Assembly: GCA_900129675.1 (NCBI GenBank)
Contig: FSRD01000001.1
Location: 7,305,501 to 7,369,500 of the forward strand
DNA: 64,000 nt
Reading direction: 5' to 3'
DNA from: Bradyrhizobium erythrophlei
Lineage (GTDB): Bacteria > Pseudomonadota > Alphaproteobacteria > Rhizobiales > Xanthobacteraceae
The position numbers were made by a program, and so were the translations under genes. Of the stretch, positions 48,685 through 57,574 are shown piece by piece. Below the pieces are notes generated by a model. It had not been told where the DNA came from and ran no database searches. It saw nothing but the letters and a program-made list of their open reading frames with translations. Positions within the stretch are counted from its first letter, which is position 1; every line of letters starts with the position of its first letter.

Positions 48685-49335
48685 ATGGTGCCAACTTCAG
48701 ATCCGCCCGAAAAGATGATGTTTCAGCTGAGCCTGCGGCGGCGCGGGATCAGCGATCAGACCATCCTGCGCACCATGGAAGAGGTGCCGCGCGAGTTTTT
48801 CGTGACGGCGGCCGATCGCGGTCACGCCTACCGGGACAGCGCGCTCGGCATCGCCTGCGGGCAGACCATTAGCCAGCCCTTCGTGGTGGCCTACATGACC
48901 GAGCAATTGCAGCTGCAAAAGCATCAAAATGTGCTCGAGATCGGCACCGGCTCGGGCTATCAGGCCGCGATCCTGTCGCGGCTATGCAAGCATGTGCTGA
49001 CGATCGAGCGCTACCGGACGTTAGCCGACAGCGCCCGCGCCCGGCTCGAAAAGCTCGGTTACGACAATATCGAGGTGTTGTTCGGCGACGGCTTCGATAT
49101 CCCGCCCGGCGCCGGGGATTTCGACCGCATCATCGTGACTGCGGCGATGGAGCAGATTCCGGACAACCTGCTCGGGCGGCTCAAGCCCGGCGGCGTCCTG
49201 GTCGCGCCGGTCGGCCCGCATCGGGGCACCCAGACGCTGGTTCGGGTCACCAGGTCCGATACCGGCTTCGACCGCAAGGATCTGGTCGACGTGCGTTTCG
49301 TGCCGGCGCTGCCCGGGATCGCCCGCGAACTGTAG
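48685..49335 (+). CDS. pcm: Protein-L-isoaspartate O-methyltransferase
   Basis: This 216-aa SAM-dependent enzyme repairs isoaspartyl residues in damaged proteins. The motif I loop VLEIGTGSGYQAAIL (about 92-106) binds SAM; the family region ALGIACGQTISQPFVVAYMT precedes it and VAPVGPHRGTQTLVRV is a late landmark. The ATG at 48685 was selected because the upstream frame is not family-like. It forms part of the surE-pcm-nlpD group. Confidence 0.94.
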   Translation: MVPTSDPPEKMMFQLSLRRRGISDQTILRTMEEVPREFFVTAADRGHAYRDSALGIACGQTISQPFVVAYMTEQLQLQKHQNVLEIGTGSGYQAAILSRLCKHVLTIERYRTLADSARARLEKLGYDNIEVLFGDGFDIPPGAGDFDRIIVTAAMEQIPDNLLGRLKPGGVLVAPVGPHRGTQTLVRVTRSDTGFDRKDLVDVRFVPALPGIAREL

Positions 49336-49444
49336 AATCCCGGATTGGCGGTTCCCGCCAACATCTTATTCGGAGGGTTAAGCGCTTATTTACTCCCGAC
49401 GTGTTTACTCAAAACAGTATTTTGTTGCGTACGAGTGAGTAACC

Positions 49445-50812
49445 ATGTCCCTTGTCGCCGAGTTGCTTCGCTCGCGTCGCGTGCCGCAGGTAGCGGTACT
49501 GGCGCTGATGTCCGTCGGTTTTGCCGGCTGCAGCGCCGATATGTCGACGCGCTTTTCGCAAGACACGCTCTCCAATCCCTTTAACTATCAGCCCGAAGCG
49601 ACCGGCTCGGTGCCGCCGGCCCCGGTCGAGCGTCGCGAATTGCCGCAATATTCGCGGCCGCAATCTCAGCCGCAGTACCAGTCCTCCGCCTTGCCGCCGC
49701 CGGCAGTTGCTGCGCCGCAATCCTATCCGGCCGCCAGCAACGGCGTGTCGGGCGGAGGCCGCGGGCTTGCGTCCTATGCCCCGCCACCGGCGCAGCCGAG
49801 GCTTGAGACCACCGGCACGGTGGCGCCGCGTTCGGTGGCGGCCGCCCACAACCCTGCGTCAAGCGGCACCACGATCATCGTCGGCACCAGCGACACGCTC
49901 GATATCCTGGCCAAACGCTACAATGTTTCGTCGGCTGCGATCCTGCAGGCCAATGGCTACAAGGGCCCGCGCGCATTGTCGCCCGGTCAGCAACTGATCA
50001 TTCCGCGCCAGTCGACCGTCGCCGCGACGCCTGCGCCGGCCGTGGCGCCGCCGGTCAGCAAGCCCGTGGCCGCCGTGACGGCGCCGCCGACCGTCCATGT
50101 CGTCAATCACGGCGACACTTTGCGCAGCATCGCGCATCGCAACCATGTATCGGTGGCCGAACTCGCCAAGGCCAATAATCTCGACCAGTCCGCCAAGCTC
50201 AGCCTTGGCATGAAGCTCAACGTACCCGGCGCGAAGACCGCGAAGACCGCGGCTGCAGCATCTGCCGCGCCGGCGGTTGCGACCGTTCCTGCCGCTGTGG
50301 CCCCGCCCGCCGGCAAAATGGCCGCGGCGGCGCCGCAGCAAAGCGTCCGGATGGCGCAGGCGACGGGTAATGTGGAAGAACCGGCCGCTGCGGAAGCTCC
50401 GGCAGTCAAGCCCAGCGAGGCCACCGGCGCGCTGCCGACCTTCCGCTGGCCGGTGCGCGGCAAGGTGATCACGACCTACGGCGCCAAGACCAACGGCAAG
50501 TCGAATGACGGCATCAATCTGGCGGTGCCGGAGGGGACGCCCGTGAAGGCGGCGGAAGACGGCGTCGTGGCGTATTCCGGCAACGAGCTCAAGGGTTACG
50601 GCAATCTGGTTCTGGTTCGGCACGCCAACGGTTACGTCACCGCATATGCCCATGCGAGTGAACTGCTGGTGAAGCGCGGCGACACCATCAAGCGCGGTCA
50701 AATCATTGCCAAGTCGGGTCAATCGGGTGAGGTGGGGTCGCCGCAACTCCACTTCGAGATCCGCAAGGGATCTTCCCCGGTTGACCCGCTTCAATTCCTC
50801 AACGGGGCGTGA
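49445..50812 (+). CDS. nlpD: NlpD-like lipoprotein: two LysM domains plus degenerate LytM (M23) domain
   Basis: The 455-aa precursor has a lipobox-like VGFAGC (about 25-30), suggesting a lipoprotein. LysM domains (about 139-184 and 218-262) bind glycan strands. The C-terminal M23 fold (about 345-455) has SNDGINLAVPEG and QLHFEIR where active enzymes have H-x-G-I-D and HLHFE, so several zinc ligands are missing. Such degenerate LytM proteins activate cell-separation amidases rather than cutting themselves. It is next to pcm, as in E. coli. Confidence 0.9.
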   Translation: MSLVAELLRSRRVPQVAVLALMSVGFAGCSADMSTRFSQDTLSNPFNYQPEATGSVPPAPVERRELPQYSRPQSQPQYQSSALPPPAVAAPQSYPAASNGVSGGGRGLASYAPPPAQPRLETTGTVAPRSVAAAHNPASSGTTIIVGTSDTLDILAKRYNVSSAAILQANGYKGPRALSPGQQLIIPRQSTVAATPAPAVAPPVSKPVAAVTAPPTVHVVNHGDTLRSIAHRNHVSVAELAKANNLDQSAKLSLGMKLNVPGAKTAKTAAAASAAPAVATVPAAVAPPAGKMAAAAPQQSVRMAQATGNVEEPAAAEAPAVKPSEATGALPTFRWPVRGKVITTYGAKTNGKSNDGINLAVPEGTPVKAAEDGVVAYSGNELKGYGNLVLVRHANGYVTAYAHASELLVKRGDTIKRGQIIAKSGQSGEVGSPQLHFEIRKGSSPVDPLQFLNGA

Positions 50813-50872
50813 GGCGATTGCCTCACCAGGCGTCGCGACGCCACTGCATGCCCAACTGTCATCGCCCGGCGA

Positions 50873-50926
50873 AAGCGCGAAGCGCGTCTTTCGTATCAAA
50901 AGCGCGAAGCGCGTCTTTCGCATCAA
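50873..50926. repeat. 27-bp tandem duplication downstream of nlpD
   Basis: AAGCGCGAAGCGCGTCTTTC, then GTATCAA, occurs twice in tandem (starts 50873 and 50900) with one C/T difference. Each unit contains the small palindrome GCGCGAAGCGCG. Confidence 0.8.
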
Positions 50927-50940
50927 GTGACCGGGCAAAC

Positions 50941-51014
50941 CAGTATTCCAGAGGCGTTCGCGTTTAAGCCGAGAGGCCGCGGCGTACTGGGTCCCCGCTT
51001 TCGCGGGGATGACG
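50941..51014. repeat. Palindromic intergenic repeat, type D, copy 2 (inverted orientation)
   Basis: CAGTATTCCAGAGGC opens the element and CGCGGCGTACTGGGTCCCCG, then CTTTCGCGGGGATGACG, closes it. It is the reverse-oriented relative of 47905-48003. It lies between the convergent nlpD and binding-protein genes. Confidence 0.75.
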
Positions 51015-51039
51015 ATCAACCGTGTTTGCTACAACTGCT

Positions 51040-52029
51040 TCACTCAATCACCTCATCGGCCGTTGCGAGCAGCGCGGTCGCGATGGTGATGTCGCTTGCT
51101 TTTGCGGTTTTGAAATTGATCACAAGCTCGAACTTGTTGGGCTGCTGGACCGGCAGGTCGCGCGGGCTGGTGCCTTTCAGGACGCGATCGAGATAGACGG
51201 CCGCGTGCAGGAACAGCTCGGGGTAGTCGATGCCGTACGATATCAATCCGCCTGCCAATGCAAACGAGCGCGCGAAGTAGATCGCGGGCAGGCGGTGCAA
51301 CGCGGCGGCGCGAAGGATGACGTCGCGATGCACGATGTTGAAGAGGTCGGTGAGGACCAGCAGCCCGCCGCGTCCTTCGTGCGCAAGCTCCGCCGCCATG
51401 GCTTCGATCTCGGCATCGTCACGGCACGGCGCTGCGCGTACCGCGACGGCGAAAGAGGGGGCGGCGTCCTCGATGGCGCGCATCATCTCGCCGGCATAGG
51501 GCGCGGTCGCGGGATTATACAGCACCGCCACCCGCGCGACAGGCGGCGTCATCTGCGTCAGGATCTCCAGCCATTTGCCCGCCATCAGCGGATTGAAGTC
51601 GCTAAAGCCGGTGACGTTGCCGCCGGGATGCGCCAGGCTCTCGACAAAATTCTGGCCGATCGGATCGGAGACCATCGTGAACACGATCGGGATCGTGCTG
51701 GTTTTCCGCCGGAGGGCCACGACGGATGGGCTGCCCTGCGCCAGCAGTACGTCTGGACCCAATGCCACCAGCTCCGCGGCGTCGCGGTCGAACAGCGCGG
51801 GGTCGCCGCCGGTCCAGCGCCAGTCGATTCGCAGATTGCCGCCCTCGCGCCAATCGAGCGCGTGAAGGCCTTTGGTCAGGGCTGCGACATAGGCTTTGGC
51901 GACGGAATCGCCGGCGCGATTTGCCATCAGCACGCCGAGGCGGCGCATGCCCTCGCGCGGCTGCGCGGCGAGCGGACGCGATGCCAGCGTTCCGGCAATT
52001 CCCGCAAGGACTGCTCGGCGCCTGATCAT
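51040..52029 (-). CDS. ABC transporter substrate-binding protein (ABC_sub_bind / PF04392 type)
   Basis: This 329-aa exported protein starts RRRAVLAGIAGTLASRPLA, probably a Tat or Sec leader. The body shows the family landmarks RLGVLMANRAGD, PIVFTMVSDPIGQNFVESL and PGGNVTGFSDFN, and the late YFARSFALAGGLISYGIDY. Members of this family are multiplied in Bradyrhizobium and usually lack experimental ligands. No permease or ATPase gene is adjacent, so it is an orphan receptor. Confidence 0.86.
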   Translation of the reverse strand: MIRRRAVLAGIAGTLASRPLAAQPREGMRRLGVLMANRAGDSVAKAYVAALTKGLHALDWREGGNLRIDWRWTGGDPALFDRDAAELVALGPDVLLAQGSPSVVALRRKTSTIPIVFTMVSDPIGQNFVESLAHPGGNVTGFSDFNPLMAGKWLEILTQMTPPVARVAVLYNPATAPYAGEMMRAIEDAAPSFAVAVRAAPCRDDAEIEAMAAELAHEGRGGLLVLTDLFNIVHRDVILRAAALHRLPAIYFARSFALAGGLISYGIDYPELFLHAAVYLDRVLKGTSPRDLPVQQPNKFELVINFKTAKASDITIATALLATADEVIE

Positions 52030-52058
52030 GGATTACCTCAATCAAAGCCGAAAAGGGT

Positions 52059-53030
52059 CTAGTTCGCCTTCAGCCGCACGCCCAGGCGTCCCGCCAGTTC
52101 CTGCGTGAACTGCCAGGCGACGCGGCCGGAGCGCGACCCGCGCGTGGTCGACCATTCCAGCGCCTCGCGTTCCAGCTCGTCGTCCGCGAGCCTGATGCCG
52201 TAATGCGCGCAATAGCCCCTGACCATCGCCAGATATTCATCCTGGCTGCAGCGGTGAAAGCCGAGCCACAGGCCGAAGCGGTCCGACAGCGAGACCTTCT
52301 CCTCGACCGCTTCGCCGGGATTGATCGCAGTCGAGCGTTCGTTCTCGATCATCTCGCGCGCCAGGAGATGCCGGCGGTTCGATGTCGCGTACAGGATCAC
52401 ATTGTCCGGGCGTCCCTCGATGCCGCCCTCCAGCACCGCCTTCAGCGATTTGTAGGAGGCATCGTTGCCGTCGAAGGAAAGGTCGTCGCAGAACACGATG
52501 AAGCGGAAATCGGACGCGCGCAGCAGGTCCATAAGGCCGGGCAGGCTCTCGATGTCCTCGCGGTGGATCTCGATCAGCTTGAGCCGGTCGGCCGGCTTGC
52601 GGTTGAGGTTGATATTTGCATGCGTGGCCTTGACCAGCGACGACTTGCCCATGCCGCGCGCGCCCCACAACAGCGCGTTGTTGGCGGGCAGGCCGTCGGC
52701 GAAGCGTTCGGTGTTTTCGATCAGGATGTCGCGCATCCGGTCGATGCCCTTGAGCAGCCCGAGGTCGACGCGGCTGACGCGCGGGACCGGCGCCAGCCGC
52801 CCATCCGGGTGCCAGACGAAGGCGTCGGCGGTGGTAAACGACTCAAGGCCCTCGGCTGCCAAGGAGGCGACGGAAAGGTGGCCGGCGATGGCCTCCAGCG
52901 CCCGTGCGATCCGCTCTGCGGTCGCGTCTTTGGGCGGGCCGGACGGGCGTTTTGTCGCGGCTTTTGCCGTGCTTTGCTTGGCCGCCATGGGCGTGGCGCG
53001 AGACGTTGTTTTCTTGGCTTTTTTCGACAT
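52059..53030 (-). CDS. DUF815 family AAA-type ATPase
   Basis: This 323-aa P-loop ATPase has the Walker A motif LLWGARGMGKSSLVKA and the Walker B-like FIVFCDDLSFDGND, followed by YATSNRRHLLARE (sensor 1). The N-terminal 55 residues are Lys/Ala/Thr-rich and likely disordered. The ATG at 53030 follows AGGAACTGCG; the frame opens at 53114. The molecular role of the family is unclear. It is divergent from yajC. Confidence 0.88.
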   Translation of the reverse strand: MSKKAKKTTSRATPMAAKQSTAKAATKRPSGPPKDATAERIARALEAIAGHLSVASLAAEGLESFTTADAFVWHPDGRLAPVPRVSRVDLGLLKGIDRMRDILIENTERFADGLPANNALLWGARGMGKSSLVKATHANINLNRKPADRLKLIEIHREDIESLPGLMDLLRASDFRFIVFCDDLSFDGNDASYKSLKAVLEGGIEGRPDNVILYATSNRRHLLAREMIENERSTAINPGEAVEEKVSLSDRFGLWLGFHRCSQDEYLAMVRGYCAHYGIRLADDELEREALEWSTTRGSRSGRVAWQFTQELAGRLGVRLKAN

Positions 53031-53210
53031 TTTCGCAGTTCCTGACCGCGCAGCCTTATCGGGCCTTGGAAGGTCCCGCAAGCGCCCTAAATGAGGGGGC
53101 TGGCAGCGTTGCAATTGGGACCGCGGCCGCTATAGTCCGCGCGAATTTGCCCGGACCGGCCAGACGCCCATGCGCTGCCGGTTGTCCCCCGTCTCACGAG
53201 GATTGTTCGA

Positions 53211-53573
53211 ATGCTGATTACCCCTGCGTACGCCCAGGCTGCTGCCGGTGGCGATGCCAACAGCATGTTGATGTCGCTGCTGCCGTTCGCGCTGATCTTC
53301 GTCATCATGTATTTCCTGATTCTGCGCCCGCAGCAGAAGAAGGTGAAGGACCACGCCGAACTGGTGAAGAATATCCGCCGTGGCGACACCGTCGTGACCA
53401 CGGGCGGCCTGGTCGGAAAGGTGACCAAGGTCGTCGACGACGACCAGATCGAGTTCGAAATCTCCGACGGCGTCCGCGTGCGGCAGATGCGGCAGATGAT
53501 TTCGGGGGTGCGTGCCAAGGGCGAGCCCGCCAAGGAGAAGGCCGAGGCCAAGGACGAGACGTCCGCGAGCTGA
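53211..53573 (+). CDS. yajC: Preprotein translocase subunit YajC
   Basis: This 120-aa protein has one membrane helix (about 21-42, LLPFALIFVIMYFLILRPQQ) followed by KKVKDHAELVKNIRRGDTVV, the conserved YajC stretch. It is an accessory of the Sec channel with SecD and SecF. The tail (about 100-120) is Lys/Glu-rich. secD follows after 45 bases. Confidence 0.95.
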   Translation: MLITPAYAQAAAGGDANSMLMSLLPFALIFVIMYFLILRPQQKKVKDHAELVKNIRRGDTVVTTGGLVGKVTKVVDDDQIEFEISDGVRVRQMRQMISGVRAKGEPAKEKAEAKDETSAS

Positions 53574-53618
53574 TCTTTTCCGCAGCCCGCATTCTCCTGA
53601 ATCTGACAGGTTAACTCG

Positions 53619-55223
53619 ATGTTGTATTTCACGCGGTGGAAGGCGCTGGGGATTATCCTGACAGCGCTGGTCGTGTGCCTTTGCGCGGTGCCGAATTTCT
53701 TCCCCGAGGCGAAGGTAAAGACCTGGCCGGTTTGGGCGCAGCGCCACATCGTGCTCGGCCTCGACCTGCAGGGCGGCTCGTCGCTGCTGCTGGAAGTCGA
53801 CTCCAATTACGTCAGGAAGGAAAAGCTCGATCAGGTGCGCGATGACGCCCGCCGGGTGCTGCGTGACGCCAAGATCCAGTATACCGGCCTCAATGTCCGC
53901 AACGATGTTGTCGAGGTGCGCATCACCAAAGACACCGATCTGGCGACGGCGCTGAGCAAACTGCGTGAACTGTCGCAGCCGCTTGGCGGCTTGCTTGGGT
54001 CCAGCGGCCAGCGCAGCCTTGAAGTTGCTGACAGCGGCGGTGGGGCGATCCGGCTGACGATCCCTCCGGCAGCGATCACCGACCGTATTCGGCAATCGGT
54101 TGAACAGTCGATCCAGATCGTCGAGCGCCGCGTCAACGAACTCGGAACAGTGGAGCCCTTGATCCAGCGTCAGGGTGACGATCGCATCCTGGTGCAGGTG
54201 CCGGGCTTGCAAGATCCGACCCGGCTGAAGGAATTGCTTGGCAAGACCGCCAAGATGGAATTCCGGATGGTCGATCTCACGGTGCCGCCGGATCAGGCGC
54301 AACGGGGGGGCGCGCCGCCGGATTCGGAGTTGCTGCCCAGCGCTGACCCCTCGAATCCCCAGCCCTATGTGATCAAGAAGCAGGTGCTGGTCTCGGGCGG
54401 CGACTTGATCGATGCCCAGCCGGGCTTCGACCAGCGCACCAACCAGCCGATCGTTTCGTTCAAGTTCAACAGCTCCGGATCACGGAAGTTCGCGTTGGCG
54501 ACGACGGAACACGTCAAGGAACCGTTCGCCATCGTGCTGGATGGCAAGGTGATCTCGGCGCCGGTGATCCAGGAACCGATCACTGCGGGCTCCGGACAGA
54601 TATCCGGCAGCTTTACCGTGCAGCAAGCCAATGATCTGGCGATTCTGTTGCGCGCCGGTGCGCTGCCGGCCCCGCTGACCATCATCGAGGAGCGCACGGT
54701 CGGTCCGGGCCTCGGTCAGGATTCGATCGAAAAGGGTGAACTGGCGGCCTATGTCGGCTCGATCATGGTCATTGTGTTCATGCTGGTGACCTACCGGCTG
54801 TTCGGCGTGTTCGCCAACGTCGCGGTCGCCATCAACGTCGCCATGATCTTCGGTATGTTGTCGCTGCTGAACGCGACGCTGACGCTGCCCGGCATCGCCG
54901 GCATCGTGCTGACGGTCGGTATCGCGGTCGATTCCAACGTGCTGATCTATGAGCGCATCCGCGAGGAACTGCGCGGCGGACGCAACGCGATTTCGGCGAT
55001 CGACGCCGGCTTCAAGCGCGCGCTGTCGACGATTCTGGACTCCAACATCACCACCTTCATCGCCGCCGCGGTGCTGTTCTATATCGGCACCGGTCCGGTG
55101 CGCGGTTTTGCCGTCACGCTCGGCATCGGCATCATCACCACGGTTTTCACCGCCTTTACACTCACCCGGTTGATCGTCGCGTGGTGGGTGCGGTGGAAGC
55201 GGCCGCAAAGCGTGCCGATCTAA
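53619..55223 (+). CDS. secD: Protein translocase subunit SecD
   Basis: This 534-aa inner-membrane protein uses the proton gradient to pull preproteins through SecYEG. It has one N-terminal helix, a large periplasmic domain (P1 region with GLDLQGGSSLLLEVD, about 47-61) and five C-terminal helices that include GIVLTVGIAVDSNVLIYERIR in outline, which holds the conserved Asp of the proton path. secF starts 12 bases after it. Confidence 0.97.
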   Translation: MLYFTRWKALGIILTALVVCLCAVPNFFPEAKVKTWPVWAQRHIVLGLDLQGGSSLLLEVDSNYVRKEKLDQVRDDARRVLRDAKIQYTGLNVRNDVVEVRITKDTDLATALSKLRELSQPLGGLLGSSGQRSLEVADSGGGAIRLTIPPAAITDRIRQSVEQSIQIVERRVNELGTVEPLIQRQGDDRILVQVPGLQDPTRLKELLGKTAKMEFRMVDLTVPPDQAQRGGAPPDSELLPSADPSNPQPYVIKKQVLVSGGDLIDAQPGFDQRTNQPIVSFKFNSSGSRKFALATTEHVKEPFAIVLDGKVISAPVIQEPITAGSGQISGSFTVQQANDLAILLRAGALPAPLTIIEERTVGPGLGQDSIEKGELAAYVGSIMVIVFMLVTYRLFGVFANVAVAINVAMIFGMLSLLNATLTLPGIAGIVLTVGIAVDSNVLIYERIREELRGGRNAISAIDAGFKRALSTILDSNITTFIAAAVLFYIGTGPVRGFAVTLGIGIITTVFTAFTLTRLIVAWWVRWKRPQSVPI

Positions 55224-55235
55224 GGGAATGCGGCT

Positions 55236-56240
55236 TTGACTCATTTCGTGCTTATCTCGCTGGGCATCCTGATTGCCGTGCTGACCGTGGTCAGCGCGCT
55301 CGGCCTGCTGCCGTCGCTGCGGATCGTCCCCGACAACACCCATTTTGATTTCACGCGCTTTCGGCGCATCAGCTTTCCGATCTCGGCGCTGCTGTCGATC
55401 TTCGCGATCACGCTGTTCTTCACCCACGGGCTGAATTTCGGCATCGACTTCAAGGGCGGCACGCTCCTGGAAGTGCAGGCCAAGTCCGGCACCGCCGACA
55501 TTGCCTCGATGCGGGCGACGCTGAGCACCCTTGGGCTGGGCGACGTCCAGTTGCAGCAGTTCGGCGGGCCGGCCGACGTGCTGATCCGGGTTGCCGAACA
55601 GCCCGGCGGCGACGCCGCGCAGCAGGAAGCGGTGCAAAAGGTCCGTGGCGCGCTTGGCGAGGCCGTGGATTATCGCCGCGTCGAAGTGGTGGGGCCGCGC
55701 GTCTCCGGCGAATTGCTGGCCTACGGCATGATCGGGCTGATGCTCGCGATCTTCGCGATCCTGATCTATCTCTGGTTCCGGTTCGAATGGCAGTTCGCGC
55801 TGGGCGCCATGATCGCCAACGTCCACGACATCGTGCTGACGATCGGCTTCATGTCGATCTCGCAGGTCGATTTCGACCTCACCAGCATCGCGGCGCTGCT
55901 GACCATCCTCGGCTACTCCCTCAACGATACGGTCGTGATCTATGACCGAATCCGCGAAATGCTGCGGCGCTACAAGAAAATGCCGATGCCGCAACTGCTC
56001 AACGAATCCATCAATTCGACCCTGTCGCGCTCCATCATCACCCACGTCACGGTGACGCTGGCCTTGCTGGCGCTATTGCTGTTCGGCGGCCACGCGATCC
56101 ACAGCTTCACCGCGGTGATGATGTTCGGCGTGGTGCTGGTCGGCACCTACACCTCGATCTTCATCGCGGCGCCGATCCTGATCTATCTCGGCGTCGGCAC
56201 GCATCGCGACGCGCCGGAACCACCACCGAAGAAGAAGTAG
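55236..56240 (+). CDS. secF: Protein translocase subunit SecF
   Basis: This 334-aa partner of SecD has six membrane helices. GLNFGIDFKGGTLLEVQAK (about 67-85) opens the periplasmic domain, and ILGYSLNDTVVIYDRIREML is the helix-4 signature with the conserved Asp. The TTG at 55236 is used because AAGGGA lies upstream and the nearby ATG is out of frame with an immediate stop. The stop is 3 bases before a palindromic repeat. Confidence 0.95.
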   Translation: MTHFVLISLGILIAVLTVVSALGLLPSLRIVPDNTHFDFTRFRRISFPISALLSIFAITLFFTHGLNFGIDFKGGTLLEVQAKSGTADIASMRATLSTLGLGDVQLQQFGGPADVLIRVAEQPGGDAAQQEAVQKVRGALGEAVDYRRVEVVGPRVSGELLAYGMIGLMLAIFAILIYLWFRFEWQFALGAMIANVHDIVLTIGFMSISQVDFDLTSIAALLTILGYSLNDTVVIYDRIREMLRRYKKMPMPQLLNESINSTLSRSIITHVTVTLALLALLLFGGHAIHSFTAVMMFGVVLVGTYTSIFIAAPILIYLGVGTHRDAPEPPPKKK

Positions 56241-56243
56241 CAC

Positions 56244-56313
56244 GGGCATGATCCCGACCCGACGGGCCGCGTGAGCGCAAAGTGGGAACCGGTTTTCGGA
56301 CAAGATCATGCCC
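56244..56313. repeat. Palindromic repeat type E that contains the start codon of the next gene
   Basis: GGGCATGATC (56244-56253) and GATCATGCCC (56304-56313) are perfect 10-bp inverted arms around a GC-rich core with CGACCCGACGGGCCG. The ATG of the Mth938-like gene is at 56308-56310, inside the right arm, so its first codons read from the repeat. Folded RNA would sequester that start. Confidence 0.82.
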
Positions 56314-56703
56314 AAGCAAACAACAAATCCCTCGGACGCTCCGCATCTTCCGAGATCGGCGCCGATCGAGGCCTATGGCAAGGGCGGCTTTGCCTTCGCC
56401 GACATGTCGCATCGGGGCTCGCTGCTGTGCCTGCCGGATGCAATCTGGGCTTGGCCGGTGACGAAGGTGGAGGAGATCGACGAGGTTTCGCTGGCGCGCG
56501 TATTCAAGGCGGCCAACAGCATCGACACCCTGATCATCGGTACTGGTACGGAAGTCTGGATCCCGCCCCGAGGCCTTCGCGAGGCGTTGCGCGCGGTAAA
56601 AGTGGTGTTGGACCCGATGCAGACCGGACCCGCGATCCGCACCTACAACATCATGATGGGCGAGCGCCGGCGTGTCGCGGCGGCGCTGATTGCGGTGCCA
56701 TGA
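56308..56703 (+). CDS. Mth938-like domain protein (NDUFAF3-related)
   Basis: This 131-aa soluble protein shows the Mth938 fold core: FVRA-like strands are replaced by PIEAYGKGGFAFADMSHRGS, then IDTLIIGTGTEVWIPPRGLR and NIMMGERRRVAAALIAV. Its mitochondrial relative NDUFAF3 is a complex I assembly factor, and placement after secDF is a known bacterial context for this family. The only usable start is the ATG inside the upstream palindrome. It overlaps the next gene by 4 bases. Confidence 0.83.
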   Translation: MPKQTTNPSDAPHLPRSAPIEAYGKGGFAFADMSHRGSLLCLPDAIWAWPVTKVEEIDEVSLARVFKAANSIDTLIIGTGTEVWIPPRGLREALRAVKVVLDPMQTGPAIRTYNIMMGERRRVAAALIAVP

Positions 56704-57560
56704 GCGGCACCGAGGCGCATGCGGATTCCGCCGGTTTCTGTGCCGATCTGGTACGCACCCACGATTTCGTCCGCTACGCATCGACGCTGTTCGCCCCGAC
56801 GGCCCAACGTCGCGCGCTGCTTGCGATCTACGCCTTCAATGCCGAGATTTCCCGGGTGCGGGACCATGTCAGCCAGCCGCTGCCGGGCGAAATGCGGCTG
56901 CAATGGTGGACCGACATGCTGGCGGGCGCCGGCCATGGCGGCGTCGAGGGCAATCCGGTCGCCTCGGAGCTGCTGCTTGCGGTCCGCGAATTCCGGCTGC
57001 CGGTCGAGCCGCTGTCCCGGCTGATCGATGAACATCAGTTCGACCTCTACAACGATCCGATGCCGTCGATGGCGGCGCTGGAAGGATATGTCAACGACAC
57101 CTCGTCGGCGCTGTTTGCGCTGGCGGCGTGCGTCGCCGCCCGGCCGTCGGAGGAGATCGAGCATCTCGCGCGCCATGCGGGTCTCGCGCAGGGCATCGCA
57201 CAGGTGGTCGCGGCGCTGCCGCTGGATGCCGCGCGACGTCAATTGTTCGTGCCGCTGCAATTGCTGGAAAGCCACGGCAGCGGGATGGAGCAAGTGTTTT
57301 CCGGCAGGCAGACGCCGCCCGTACGCGCGGCGATCGATCAATTGATCGGCGAGGCGCGCGGCCATCTCGATACGGCGTTTGAACTGCTCGTCGGCGTGCC
57401 GCCGGAGGTGAGGCCGATCTTCCTGCCGCTGGCGCTGGTCAGGCGCGACCTGAAACGGATGTCGCGCGCGGACAACGATCCGTTCGTGCCGTACGCCACC
57501 TCGCGGTTCCGCACGCTGTGGACCTTGTGGCGGGCGTCGCGCTCGCCGGAGTTTTCGTAA
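56700..57560 (+). CDS. Squalene/phytoene synthase family protein (NDUFAF6-related)
   Basis: This 286-aa helical protein of the trans-prenyl synthase fold has RALLAIYAFNAEISRVRDHV and MRLQWWTDML near the N-terminus. In true synthases two Asp-rich motifs bind magnesium and substrate diphosphates; here they are weak, as in NDUFAF6-type members. The start overlaps the Mth938-like stop (ATGA), so the pair is translationally coupled. A complex I assembly role is the leading inference; a terpenoid synthase is less likely with no carotenoid or hopanoid genes nearby. Confidence 0.82.
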   Translation: MSGTEAHADSAGFCADLVRTHDFVRYASTLFAPTAQRRALLAIYAFNAEISRVRDHVSQPLPGEMRLQWWTDMLAGAGHGGVEGNPVASELLLAVREFRLPVEPLSRLIDEHQFDLYNDPMPSMAALEGYVNDTSSALFALAACVAARPSEEIEHLARHAGLAQGIAQVVAALPLDAARRQLFVPLQLLESHGSGMEQVFSGRQTPPVRAAIDQLIGEARGHLDTAFELLVGVPPEVRPIFLPLALVRRDLKRMSRADNDPFVPYATSRFRTLWTLWRASRSPEFS

Positions 57561-57574
57561 GGCCAGCGAACGCC

